Source: Desulfobacterales bacterium
GTDB lineage: Bacteria > Desulfobacterota > Desulfobacteria > Desulfobacterales > Desulfobacteraceae
DNA: 13,956 bases
Direction of reading: 5' to 3'
NCBI GenBank assembly: GCA_022361315.1
Contig: JAKSBB010001121.1
Span: forward strand, 1-13,956
Shown here: one piece after another, positions 5,784-12,298 of the stretch
Layout: the number at the start of each line of letters is the position of its first letter
Position numbering within the stretch: position 1 is the stretch's first letter
Position numbers and translations under genes: made by a program
The notes under the pieces: model-generated
The model's database searches: none
What the model saw: the letters and a program-made list of their open reading frames with translations, nothing else
Told to the model about the DNA's origin: nothing

Positions 5784-6947
5784 TTACCGATTGGCCTTTC
5801 TGATACCCAGCTGGTCCAGGGCAATGATCCATTTGCATATATTGGCAGAGCCTTCCACCATGGCATAGGTGGGGGCATCCCTGTAATACCGGGCTACGGG
5901 GTATTCTGTGGAATAACCGTAGGCGCCCATGATCCGCATGGCAAAGTTGGCACATTTGGTGGCCACTTCACCCACGAAGTACTTGGCCATGGCCACGTCC
6001 AGACCATTGTTCAGCTTACCCTGGTCTTTGGCCCAGGCTGCCTTGTACACCAGAAGGCGGGCCGCTTCGATTTCAGTGGCCATCTGGGCGATCATGTCCT
6101 GGTTCATCTGGAATTCCCCGATTTTTTTGCCGAACTGCTTTCTGTCGTTGCAGTATTTGAGGACTTCGTCCAGGCAGGCCTGGGCCAGGCCGACGCCGCC
6201 GGCGGCCGCGGAAAGCCGTGTCTGGTTCAGGGAGGAGAAAACGATTTTTGCGCCGTCACCGGGTTTGCCGAGGAGGTTCTCTTTGGGCACTTTTACATTG
6301 TCCAGAAAGAGTTCGCCTGTGGGAGAGGAATGGGAACCCAGCTTGTCCAGGGAAGATGTTTTAATGCCGTCGAAGTTTTTGGGTTCGATGACAAAGGCGG
6401 ACAGGCCTTTGGAACCGGCATCTTTGTCCGTATATGCGTAGAAGAGAAGGGCGTCCGCCACATTGGCGTTGGAGATCCAGGTTTTGGACCCGTTGATCAG
6501 CCAGTGGTCTCCCTTATCTTCTGCGGTGGAGGTCATGGCCATGACGTCGGAGCCGGCATCCGGTTCAGTGATGCCGAAACCGCCGATGTATTCTGCCGTA
6601 CAGAGCTTTTCCACATATTTTTTCCGCAGTTCTTCGCTGCCGTACTTGTAAATGGTGTAGGCACAGCCCAGCACCTGCATGTTCACCTGAACCCGGAGGG
6701 AGGAGGATACCTTTGCCAGTTCTTCGGTGACGATCATGGCCGCCAGAAATCCCATATCCTCACCGCCGTATTCCTCGGGAATAACGGTGCCGAAGTATCC
6801 CAGTTCCCCCAGAGGGCGCATGACTTCGTCGATGGGCAGATGGTGATCTTCATCCCATTGATCCACAAAGGGGGCGATCTGTTTTTTTGCAAATTTTCTG
6901 ACTTCTTTCTGGAGCATTTTATGCTCGGTGCTCAGTGTAAAATCCAT
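5784..6947 (-). CDS. gdh: glutaryl-CoA dehydrogenase, non-decarboxylating type
   Basis: FAD-dependent acyl-CoA dehydrogenase of 387 residues that should oxidise glutaryl-CoA to glutaconyl-CoA and pass electrons to an electron-transferring flavoprotein. The whole sequence recalls the Desulfococcus multivorans enzyme: VIPEEYGGE, GGFGITEPDAGSDVMAMTSTAEDKGDHW, GSKTWISNA, KLGSHSSPTGELF, SLNQTRLSAAAGGVGLAQACLD, MGAYGYSTEYPVARYYRD and VEGSANICK. E365 in that last motif is at the usual acyl-CoA dehydrogenase base position. V86 in SLRVQVNM aligns with the valine that, as I recall, replaces a glutamate in non-decarboxylating members. GGAGGA lies 3 bases before the ATG at 6947. It follows iclR by 20 bases. 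A divergent glutaconyl-CoA decarboxylase subunit nearby fits an enzyme that stops at glutaconyl-CoA. Confidence 0.93.
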   Translation of the reverse strand: MDFTLSTEHKMLQKEVRKFAKKQIAPFVDQWDEDHHLPIDEVMRPLGELGYFGTVIPEEYGGEDMGFLAAMIVTEELAKVSSSLRVQVNMQVLGCAYTIYKYGSEELRKKYVEKLCTAEYIGGFGITEPDAGSDVMAMTSTAEDKGDHWLINGSKTWISNANVADALLFYAYTDKDAGSKGLSAFVIEPKNFDGIKTSSLDKLGSHSSPTGELFLDNVKVPKENLLGKPGDGAKIVFSSLNQTRLSAAAGGVGLAQACLDEVLKYCNDRKQFGKKIGEFQMNQDMIAQMATEIEAARLLVYKAAWAKDQGKLNNGLDVAMAKYFVGEVATKCANFAMRIMGAYGYSTEYPVARYYRDAPTYAMVEGSANICKWIIALDQLGIRKANR

Positions 6948-6967
6948 GGTTCCTCCGTGTTCGTTTA

Positions 6968-7762
6968 TTATTCGTTTTGAAATTCTTCGATTTCTGAATT
7001 GAGACCCAGGGCCTTTGAAAATGCGTCTGCCTCCCGGGTGAGTATGCGGATGCAGGCGGAGAGATATTCGTCCTGGGTGATGCGGATTTCCGGGATGGCA
7101 AGGCTCAGCGATGCCAGGATCTCTCCCTTGTAGTCATATACCGGCGCACTCAGCGATCCCAGTCCCGGTGTCCGTTCCCCAAGGGATACGGCATAGCCCT
7201 GTTTCCGGATATTCTTCAGTTCCTTGATCAGATCCTCCCGGTTCACAATGGTGTTGCCGGTAAGCGGCCGGATCTGGGTGTTCCGGAAATAGTCCTCCTG
7301 GAACCGGTCCGAGCAGAAGGCCAGCAGGCATTTGGCAGAGGCCCCGGCGTAGAGGGGAGAGTGGTTGCCGATGGGCATGCCGGCCTTGAGCACCTTGGGA
7401 GACTCGATCACGTCGATGCAGATCCGAAGATCTCCGTCGATGATGTTGAGATGCACCGTCTCCTGGGTCTCTGTGGCCACATTTTCCATGAATGCCCGGC
7501 CGATACCGGTGATGTTGTTGGTGTTGGTCAGGTTCTCCAGAAACCGGTAGAATACGTTGCCGATGAAGTACTGCCGGGTCTTGGGATCCTGACGGATAAA
7601 GTCGTAGGACCGCAGGGTCTGGAGAATACGCTGCACCGTGGCCGGACTGAATCCCAGCTCTGCAGACAGCTCTCGGATGCCCCAGGAGGGCTTGGGTCCG
7701 TTGAACTTCAGCAGGATTTCCAGGGCCTTTTCAATGGCGTTTCGTTTGGGGGGAGTGGTCAT
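6968..7762 (-). CDS. IclR-family transcriptional regulator
   Basis: The 264-residue protein has the two IclR parts. The N-terminal winged helix-turn-helix runs about residues 8-65 (AIEKALEILLKF, IRELSAELGFSPATVQRILQTL, then a wing ending RQYFIG). The ligand-binding domain runs about 75-250 (ETVHLNIIDG, HSPLYAGASAKCLLAF, GYAVSLGERTPGLGSLSAPVYD). Family members usually bind short palindromes near catabolic promoters and respond to pathway acids. It lies inside the gct operon, 16 bases after gctB and 20 before gdh, with AAGGA 5 bases before its ATG. It most likely controls this operon and the divergent gcdA and hence itself; paired sites at 9522-9536 and 9653-9667 are candidate targets. The effector is probably glutarate, glutaconate or a CoA ester, by inference. 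Confidence 0.92.
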   Translation of the reverse strand: MTTPPKRNAIEKALEILLKFNGPKPSWGIRELSAELGFSPATVQRILQTLRSYDFIRQDPKTRQYFIGNVFYRFLENLTNTNNITGIGRAFMENVATETQETVHLNIIDGDLRICIDVIESPKVLKAGMPIGNHSPLYAGASAKCLLAFCSDRFQEDYFRNTQIRPLTGNTIVNREDLIKELKNIRKQGYAVSLGERTPGLGSLSAPVYDYKGEILASLSLAIPEIRITQDEYLSACIRILTREADAFSKALGLNSEIEEFQNE

Positions 7763-7778
7763 ATGCGTCCTTAATTTA

Positions 7779-8543
7779 TTAGAGGATCAGGCATTCAGGG
7801 TCTGTCCGGGTTCTCAAAATGGTTAAGGCATTTTCAGCCGGTGGTTCCGCCTCCACTGCACGGGAGATGTCCAGGTCGAATCCTGTCCGGTCCCGGATGT
7901 CATCAGGGGTAACGCCGGGATAGTACTGGTCCAGGTACATCCGGTGTGTGGTGGCGTCGAACTTCATGATTCCCATGTCCGTGATCACGGCTTTGGGACC
8001 CTGGGGGCGCAGTCCGCATGCTTCCCGGGATTTGCCCATGGGTCGCCAGCCGGGGCTGGTGAGATAATCCAGCTGTTCTACAAATTTTCGCTTTTCCAGT
8101 TTCATGAAAGCCAGGATGGTGTTGACAAACGAGGCCAGGTCGCAGGCCCCGCCGGATCCGGGGAACCGGGTTTTTACATCCCCGTAGTCCCCGATCATGG
8201 TGGAGTTCAGATTGCCGTAGGCGTCAATCTGTGCAGCCCCGATGATCCCCACAATACGGGCGCTTGTCTTTTTATTCTGCATGAAGGAAAAGGCTTCCAC
8301 CAGACTGCAGAACGCCCCGGCACCGGTCATGACCCTGGAGTCGGACACGGCCAGGGGCAGGTGTGCCAGTTCCGAGTCAATGGCGCCGGTTTCAAAGAAG
8401 ATGGTGGCATCCGGTGCATAGATGTGTTTGGCCGCCACTGCCGCCAGCATGGAGATACCCGTGCCGCAGAAGACGATATCACTGTCGGTGATCATCCGGG
8501 CGGCGGAGATGACCATCATCTCTTTTTTCGTGTATGTGTTCAT
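7779..8543 (-). CDS. gctB: glutaconate CoA-transferase, subunit B
   Basis: Family I CoA-transferase small subunit, 254 residues. With GctA it moves CoA from acetyl-CoA or a similar donor onto glutaconate, and often also glutarate, in the cytoplasm. The active-site glutamate that forms the glutamyl-CoA thioester should be E51 in the motif IFFETGAID, matching the family position near residue 54. GIIGAAQIDAYGNLNST and FPGSGGACDLAS are further typical segments. The ATG at 8543 overlaps the gctA stop in the string ATGA, so both subunits are translated in a coupled, equimolar way. The 3' end is 16 bases before iclR. In this setting with a glutaryl-CoA dehydrogenase, glutarate may be the true substrate; related 3-oxoacid CoA-transferases are a less likely reading. 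Confidence 0.92.
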   Translation of the reverse strand: MNTYTKKEMMVISAARMITDSDIVFCGTGISMLAAVAAKHIYAPDATIFFETGAIDSELAHLPLAVSDSRVMTGAGAFCSLVEAFSFMQNKKTSARIVGIIGAAQIDAYGNLNSTMIGDYGDVKTRFPGSGGACDLASFVNTILAFMKLEKRKFVEQLDYLTSPGWRPMGKSREACGLRPQGPKAVITDMGIMKFDATTHRMYLDQYYPGVTPDDIRDRTGFDLDISRAVEAEPPAENALTILRTRTDPECLIL

Positions 8544-9505
8544 CGTTTCACCTTCAGGGAGTATCCGTGGGCCGGGTCTGCCATCAGTGTTTCAAACCGC
8601 TCTCCGCATACCTTTTGTATGTATGCATTGTGATCATCACAGCCCCGGATGCAGTCGTCGGCGTATGCGTCGAATCCGTCCTGTTCCGTTGTCTGTTCCC
8701 GGTACCGGTCCAGAAACCCCGGATCGTAGTCGTATTCCCCGTAGCAGGCGGTGGGGTAAGCCCCCCGGGGCTGGAGGACCACGGCATCCACACAGAACCC
8801 CGGTATCTGGTTGCTGCCCGGTGCCTGGTTTAACACCCCCGGTTCCACAATAGTCTCACAGGTGACGATAAGGTGGCGGGCCGCTTTGGCCTGCTCCACA
8901 TCAGAGAAGGTCAGGCCGTCGATACGGACCGTGCCCCTGGCATCTGCTGCCTGGGCATGGATGATGGTCACGTCCGGGTTGATGGCGGGCACTGCCACGA
9001 GTTGCTCTCCGTCCTCTTTTCTGGAAAAGGGGTTCTCAATCAACGCCAGTTTTTTTGAGGGCAGGGTATCTTCTTCCGCCCTGAGGTCTGCATCATATCC
9101 CCATTTTTCAACGATATCCGTGCCCAGGGACGAATAGGTGGGCAAAAAGGGCAGGCCCATGGCCCCTGCCATGAACCGCAGGGCCATCTGGAAGTTGGAA
9201 TAATCCTCAATGAGGATGCTGCCGTCCCTGGCCCTGCGTTTGAAGTTGATACAGGTGGGGGCATACCGTCCGTTACCGGAGTATGCGATGTCCACCCGGT
9301 CCACGCAACCCGCCCCCACCAGTTCGTCAAGGCCCTGTCCGTTGGAGTGGGCGTAGAGGTGGAGGCCGGTAATTCCCTGGCGGATGATTTCATGGACCGC
9401 TGCCATGGGATTTCTGTTCAGGGTGAAGCCCCCGATGGAAATATGGCAGCCCGGGGTGACGTATTGCCGGACGGCGTCGGATAATGTGATGCGTTTATCA
9501 GTCAT
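8540..9505 (-). CDS. gctA: glutaconate CoA-transferase, subunit A
   Basis: Family I CoA-transferase large subunit, 321 residues, the usual length for GctA. Visible family segments are the N-terminal DAVRQYVTPGCHISIGGFTLNRNPM (glycine-rich loop at about 24-33), DYSNFQMALRFMAGAMGLPFLPTYSSLGTDI and HAQAADARGTVRIDG. It provides the structural partner for GctB, which carries the catalytic glutamate. It is the first gene of the minus-strand operon gctA-gctB-iclR-gdh. The ATG at 9505 has no strong ribosome site, only AACATAAC before it. The proposed promoter lies at 9549-9577 and a candidate operator at 9522-9536 sits within the short leader. Confidence 0.92.
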   Translation of the reverse strand: MTDKRITLSDAVRQYVTPGCHISIGGFTLNRNPMAAVHEIIRQGITGLHLYAHSNGQGLDELVGAGCVDRVDIAYSGNGRYAPTCINFKRRARDGSILIEDYSNFQMALRFMAGAMGLPFLPTYSSLGTDIVEKWGYDADLRAEEDTLPSKKLALIENPFSRKEDGEQLVAVPAINPDVTIIHAQAADARGTVRIDGLTFSDVEQAKAARHLIVTCETIVEPGVLNQAPGSNQIPGFCVDAVVLQPRGAYPTACYGEYDYDPGFLDRYREQTTEQDGFDAYADDCIRGCDDHNAYIQKVCGERFETLMADPAHGYSLKVKR

Positions 9506-9521
9506 GTTATGTTCTATATTT

Positions 9522-9536
9522 TAAAACATCGTTTCA
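9522..9536 (+). promoter_or_regulatory. candidate IclR-type operator, gctA side
   Basis: TAAAACATCGTTTCA is an imperfect 15-bp palindrome with half-sites of the AAAC/GTTT kind. Its 15-bp pattern, plus flanking TTT and TT, recurs in inverted orientation at 9653-9667. It lies about 6-20 bases past the start point predicted from the facing gctA promoter, a position suited to repression. Assignment to the neighbouring IclR protein is inference. Confidence 0.55.
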
Positions 9537-9548
9537 TTATATGTCTGG

Positions 9549-9577
9549 AATTTGCCGAATCTCAGATCTAATGTCAA
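9549..9577 (-). promoter_or_regulatory. predicted promoter of gctA-gctB-iclR-gdh
   Basis: On the minus strand a perfect TTGACA (9577-9572) is followed after 17 bases by CAAATT (9554-9549), a weak -10 box with 3 of 6 consensus bases. The -35 box is part of the 9-bp inverted repeat TGTCAAGAA/TTCTTGACA that also makes the gcdA -35. The predicted start is near 9542, leaving a leader of about 37 bases. The weak -10 may call for activation or simply give low expression. Confidence 0.5.
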
Positions 9578-9582
9578 GAAAA

Positions 9583-9594
9583 ATCTGATCAGAT
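9583..9594. promoter_or_regulatory. 12-bp perfect palindrome between the divergent -35 boxes
   Basis: ATCTGATCAGAT is a perfect palindrome located between the two facing TTGACA boxes. A protein bound here would touch both promoters from upstream, suiting an activator or co-repressor. It is unlike the AAAC/GTTT motif at the flanks, so a different regulator, or a different binding mode, is implied. Its binding protein is unknown. Confidence 0.45.
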
Positions 9595-9611
9595 ATTTGA
9601 TTAAAAACTTC

Positions 9612-9640
9612 TTGACAAAGCAGGTCCTCTATTTCATAAA
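9612..9640 (+). promoter_or_regulatory. predicted promoter of gcdA
   Basis: A perfect TTGACA (9612-9617) is followed after the ideal 17 bases by CATAAA (9635-9640, 4 of 6 consensus). The predicted start is near 9647, leaving a leader of about 66 bases that contains the operator-like site at 9653-9667. The promoter is an exact positional mirror of the predicted gctA promoter around 9594.5. Confidence 0.65.
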
Positions 9641-9652
9641 GGGAAGCACGAA

Positions 9653-9667
9653 TTAAACACTGTTTTA
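9653..9667 (-). promoter_or_regulatory. candidate IclR-type operator, gcdA side
   Basis: On the minus strand this reads TAAAACAGTGTTTAA, matching the gctA-side site (9522-9536) at 12 of 15 positions. On the plus strand its core AAACA-C-TGTTT is a perfect 5-1-5 palindrome (9655-9665). It begins about 7 bases past the predicted gcdA start point, again a repression position and the mirror of the other site. Confidence 0.55.
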
Positions 9668-9712
9668 AATTGTGATACAGACAACGTGGTATAAAGAACG
9701 AGGGAGTATCCC

Positions 9713-11446
9713 ATGCGACAATACTTTGAAAATATGACACCCTTCGGCAACGCCCTGAACCAGGGGCAGATCCTGAGTTCCGAGGAAAACGTGAAGAAGG
9801 TTGAAGCGGTGGAGGCCGAAATCGCCGCCCAGGTGGAAAAGGTTCAGAATGCGGGGATTCCCACGGAAAAGATCAATGCCCGGGGCGCATGGACGGTATG
9901 GCAGCGTCTGGGATATCTCATTGACCCGGGTACCTGGCACCCTCTGCACACCCTGTTTAATCCCGAGGACAATGTGGAAGGCACCACAAACGTCATTGAC
10001 GGCCTGGCAAGGATTTCCGGAAAGTGGGCCGTGGTGATCGGTTTTGACAACAAGGTCATGGCCGGTGCCTGGCTGCCGGGACAGCCGGAGAACATCCTCC
10101 GGGCGACGGATCTGTCCAAACGCCTGAACATCCCCCTGGTCTGGCTGGTGAACTGCTCCGGCGTCAAACTGCCAGAGCAGGAAAAATTCTACGCCAACCG
10201 CAGGGGTTCCGGCACCACCTTCTACCGCCATGCAGAACTGGAACAGCTGGGTATTCCCGTTCTGGCGGGTATCTACGGCACGAACCCGGCCGGCGGCGGT
10301 TACCAGGGCATCAGCCCCACCATTCTCTTTGCCCATAAGAACTGCAACATCGCGGTGGGCGGCGGCGGCATCCTTTCCGGCATGTCCCCCAAGGGGTACT
10401 TCGATCAGGAAGGGGCGGAACAGCTCATCGCATCGGCCAAACAGTATAAGGCCAAACCCCCGGGATCCGTTGATGTCCACCACGACCACACCGGTTTTTT
10501 CCGTTATGTTTACGAAGAAGAGCAGGGCGTGCTTGACGGCTTGAAAGACTACATGAAGGATATGCCCGCATACAATCCCAAGTTTTTCCGGGTGGCTGAA
10601 CCCAAAGAACCGGGGTTTGACACCAGGGAACTCACCCGCATCATTCCCCACAACCAAAAGCAGATCTATGAGTTCAAGGAAGTGCTGGCCCGTCTGGTGG
10701 ACGGCAGCGAACATATGGAATTCCGGCCGGACTACGGTCCCGAAGTCTACACCGGTCTTTGCAAAATGGACGGCTTCCTGGTGGGCTGCATCGGCAACAA
10801 CCAGGGCTGGCTGGGGGAAAATTATCCCGAATATGCGGATTACCCCGGCATCGGCAGCAAACTCTATCGCCAGGGCCTCATCAAGATGAACGAATTCGTC
10901 ACCCTCTGCGGCCGGGACCGCATCCCCGTGATCTGGTTCCAGGACACCTCCGGTATTGATGTGGGAGATATTGCAGAAAAGGCGGAACTCCTGGGGATCG
11001 GCCAGTCCCTGATTTACTCCATCCAGCAGACCGATGTCCCCATGATGCTGGTCACCCTGAGAAAGGGTACGGCCGCTGCCCATTACGTTATGGGCGGCCC
11101 CACGGCCAATCGCCACAATGCCTTTACCCTGGGGCTGGCCACCACTGAAATCGCCGTGATGCACGGGGAAACCGCGGCAGCTGCTTCCTACTCCAGACGG
11201 CTCGTCAAGGAAGAGGCTGCCGGCCGACCCCTGGATCCCATCATTGAAAAGATGAACCAGATGGCCCAGGAATACCGGGATAACTCCCGTCCCGAATTCT
11301 GTGCCAAGCAGGGGTTTGTGGACGAAGTGGTCAAGATGGATGGCCTGCGTCACTACCTCAAGGCCTTTGCCGGGGCAGCGTACCAGAATCCCAAATCCAT
11401 ATGCCCCCAGCATCACCTGATCACCCCCAGAATTATCCGGGGGTAG
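9713..11446 (+). CDS. gcdA: glutaconyl-CoA decarboxylase, carboxyltransferase (alpha) subunit
   Basis: Biotin-dependent carboxyltransferase of 577 residues, close to the 587 of the Acidaminococcus enzyme. It moves the terminal carboxyl group of glutaconyl-CoA to biotin on the carrier subunit, giving crotonyl-CoA. Two crotonase-like halves are visible. The N-terminal half has GTTNVIDGLARISGKWAVV and the acyl-CoA loop NPAGGGYQGISPT (GGGYQG at 194-199). The C-terminal half has WFQDTSGIDVGDIAE, LRKGTAAAHYVMGGP and MHGETAAAASYSRRL (about 483-497). There is no biotin AMKM site and no membrane segment, as expected for alpha. AGGGAG lies 6 bases before the ATG. The membrane Na+-pump beta, biotin gamma and delta subunits are not in the window, so this gene is separated from its complex partners. 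It is divergent from gctA and probably co-regulated. Confidence 0.94.
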   Translation: MRQYFENMTPFGNALNQGQILSSEENVKKVEAVEAEIAAQVEKVQNAGIPTEKINARGAWTVWQRLGYLIDPGTWHPLHTLFNPEDNVEGTTNVIDGLARISGKWAVVIGFDNKVMAGAWLPGQPENILRATDLSKRLNIPLVWLVNCSGVKLPEQEKFYANRRGSGTTFYRHAELEQLGIPVLAGIYGTNPAGGGYQGISPTILFAHKNCNIAVGGGGILSGMSPKGYFDQEGAEQLIASAKQYKAKPPGSVDVHHDHTGFFRYVYEEEQGVLDGLKDYMKDMPAYNPKFFRVAEPKEPGFDTRELTRIIPHNQKQIYEFKEVLARLVDGSEHMEFRPDYGPEVYTGLCKMDGFLVGCIGNNQGWLGENYPEYADYPGIGSKLYRQGLIKMNEFVTLCGRDRIPVIWFQDTSGIDVGDIAEKAELLGIGQSLIYSIQQTDVPMMLVTLRKGTAAAHYVMGGPTANRHNAFTLGLATTEIAVMHGETAAAASYSRRLVKEEAAGRPLDPIIEKMNQMAQEYRDNSRPEFCAKQGFVDEVVKMDGLRHYLKAFAGAAYQNPKSICPQHHLITPRIIRG

Positions 11447-11459
11447 CCGGTTCGTTTTT
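11423..11459 (+). terminator. possible terminator at the gcdA stop
   Basis: ACCCCC (11423-11428) and GGGGGT (11439-11444) form a 6-bp stem with a 10-base loop that overlaps the stop codon. A T tract follows at 11455-11459, which is 10 bases away, so it is a weak intrinsic terminator. The stronger hairpin at 11509-11560 may be the main 3' end. Confidence 0.4.
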
Positions 11460-11508
11460 ATAGCTTGCCCCTGGCACGGCTGGATCGCAGTTCATCCGGG
11501 GCACTCCT

Positions 11509-11560
11509 GGAAAGCGGAAGTTAAAAGGGTTTATCAGCTCCCTTTTGGTTTTCGCTTTCC
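11509..11560 (+). terminator. long hairpin downstream of gcdA, strand-specific by G-U pairs
   Basis: Plus-strand RNA folds into 21 continuous pairs: GGAAAGCG with CGCTTTCC (8 bp), a middle of two A-U and four G-U pairs, then AAAAGGG with CCCTTTT (7 bp), with a 10-base loop at 11530-11539. On the minus strand the four wobble pairs become A-C mismatches, so the structure favours gcdA mRNA. No T tract follows, so it may stabilise or process the 3' end rather than terminate by itself. Confidence 0.6.
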
Positions 11561-11582
11561 GCATTCTCGGAGAAGGGGGAAT

Positions 11583-11987
11583 CTAAATCGGGGGGCAAAT
11601 ATCTTTTGGGATTTGCAGCCAGTCACGCGCTTCATCATGGGTTCTAAAGACTTGGACGGTTGATGGTGCATAATTAACGTCGGTGAGAATTCCAAACATT
11701 CTTGAACAGCCGTATAGCAGATCTGTCGGCGCTACAATTGCAGTTTTGAGCCCTTTGATTTTCTCATCGTGAGCCTTGTCACTTATGATGATTTCATCGA
11801 GAGAATGCTTCGTGGCCTTTATTTCCCTGACCTGACTTAGATCCACAACTTCGCGGAAATTTGGGCGAATCAGATCATTTGCCGCCGCATCTTTCGCCTG
11901 GCCTACTAGATCCGCATCGGTCAATACACCGTAAAATCTTGTATAGATGATGTTTTCTTTACATGATACATTATATTTATAGGGCAT
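11583..11987 (-). CDS. SpoIIAA/STAS-like small protein
   Basis: From the ATG at 11987 the product has 134 residues. GGAAAG lies about 5 bases upstream; an upstream TTG at 12053 would add 22 residues but lacks a ribosome site. The protein begins with two short strands (YNVSCKENIIYTRFYGVLT). It then alternates helices and strands: REVVDLSQVREIKAT, KTAIVAPTDLLYGCSRMFGIL, VQVFRTHDEARDWLQI. That order resembles the SpoIIAA-like/STAS superfamily, whose members bind lipids, nucleotides or partner proteins. No catalytic motif or membrane segment is seen. The gene is visibly more AT-rich than its neighbours, which may mean recent transfer. Family assignment is tentative and no function is known. Confidence 0.7.
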   Translation of the reverse strand: MPYKYNVSCKENIIYTRFYGVLTDADLVGQAKDAAANDLIRPNFREVVDLSQVREIKATKHSLDEIIISDKAHDEKIKGLKTAIVAPTDLLYGCSRMFGILTDVNYAPSTVQVFRTHDEARDWLQIPKDICPPI

Positions 11988-12087
11988 ATGCTTTCCAAGT
12001 CCGTCTATCAATTGGGGGGTATGGGGTTTATTGGTTGGTTTCGGGCAGGGCAATCAAACTATTCGCATTTTGCCTAAAGCTTTATCC

Positions 12088-12140
12088 TTTTTAAATGATA
12101 TTACAAATATTTGTCAAATATCAATTGCGGGGGGATTAAT
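12088..12140. promoter_or_regulatory. overlapping divergent promoters with a 12-bp palindrome
   Basis: The 12-bp palindrome ACAAATATTTGT (12103-12114) overlaps TTGTCAA. Read minus, TTGACA (12117-12112) plus 18 bases gives TAAAAA (12093-12088), fitting the SpoIIAA-like gene. Read plus, TTGTCA (12111-12116) plus 18 bases gives ATTAAT (12135-12140), fitting the gene at 12299. Both cannot be used at once, so mutual exclusion is possible. Each box is only partly consensus. Confidence 0.4.
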
Positions 12141-12145
12141 TTGAA

Positions 12146-12160
12146 ACACTGCCACAGTGT
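12146..12160. repeat. small perfect hairpin ACACTG-CCA-CAGTGT
   Basis: Six-bp stem, three-base loop, within the predicted leader of the gene at 12299. It is too short for a terminator and may be an operator or a leader structure. A second weak hairpin, CGGCG/CGCCG, lies at 12200-12204 and 12214-12218. No gene is seen between 12141 and 12298. Confidence 0.35.
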
Positions 12161-12298
12161 GGCTTGAAAGCCTTCTCAGTTCGGCGTAGTGTGAATCATC
12201 GGCGTGAGGTCCGCGCCGGTTCAAATTGAAAGTAATCTCAGACAAGTCTCTGGCATTTTTTGCAGACACCTGCCTGTCCTTACGAAAGGAAGTTGGTT

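Noticed and set aside
5606..5878. 90-codon minus-strand frame crossing the gdh 3' end and the hairpins
   Set aside because: It is a shifted-frame reading of gdh's last codons plus non-coding spacer; composition is not protein-like.
6330..6980. 216-codon plus-strand frame opposite gdh
   Set aside because: Antisense shadow of a well-supported gene, with no motif and no ribosome site.
9665..11416. 583-codon open frame on the minus strand opposite gcdA
   Set aside because: It mirrors gcdA codon for codon in a GC-rich gene, has no recognisable motifs or ribosome site, and runs through the divergent promoter region. gcdA itself is unambiguous.
12195..12240. tRNA-like T-loop (GGTTCAAAT) with a nearby GC hairpin
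   Set aside because: No matching T-stem, acceptor stem, anticodon arm or CCA end, so it is not a tRNA or clear attachment site.
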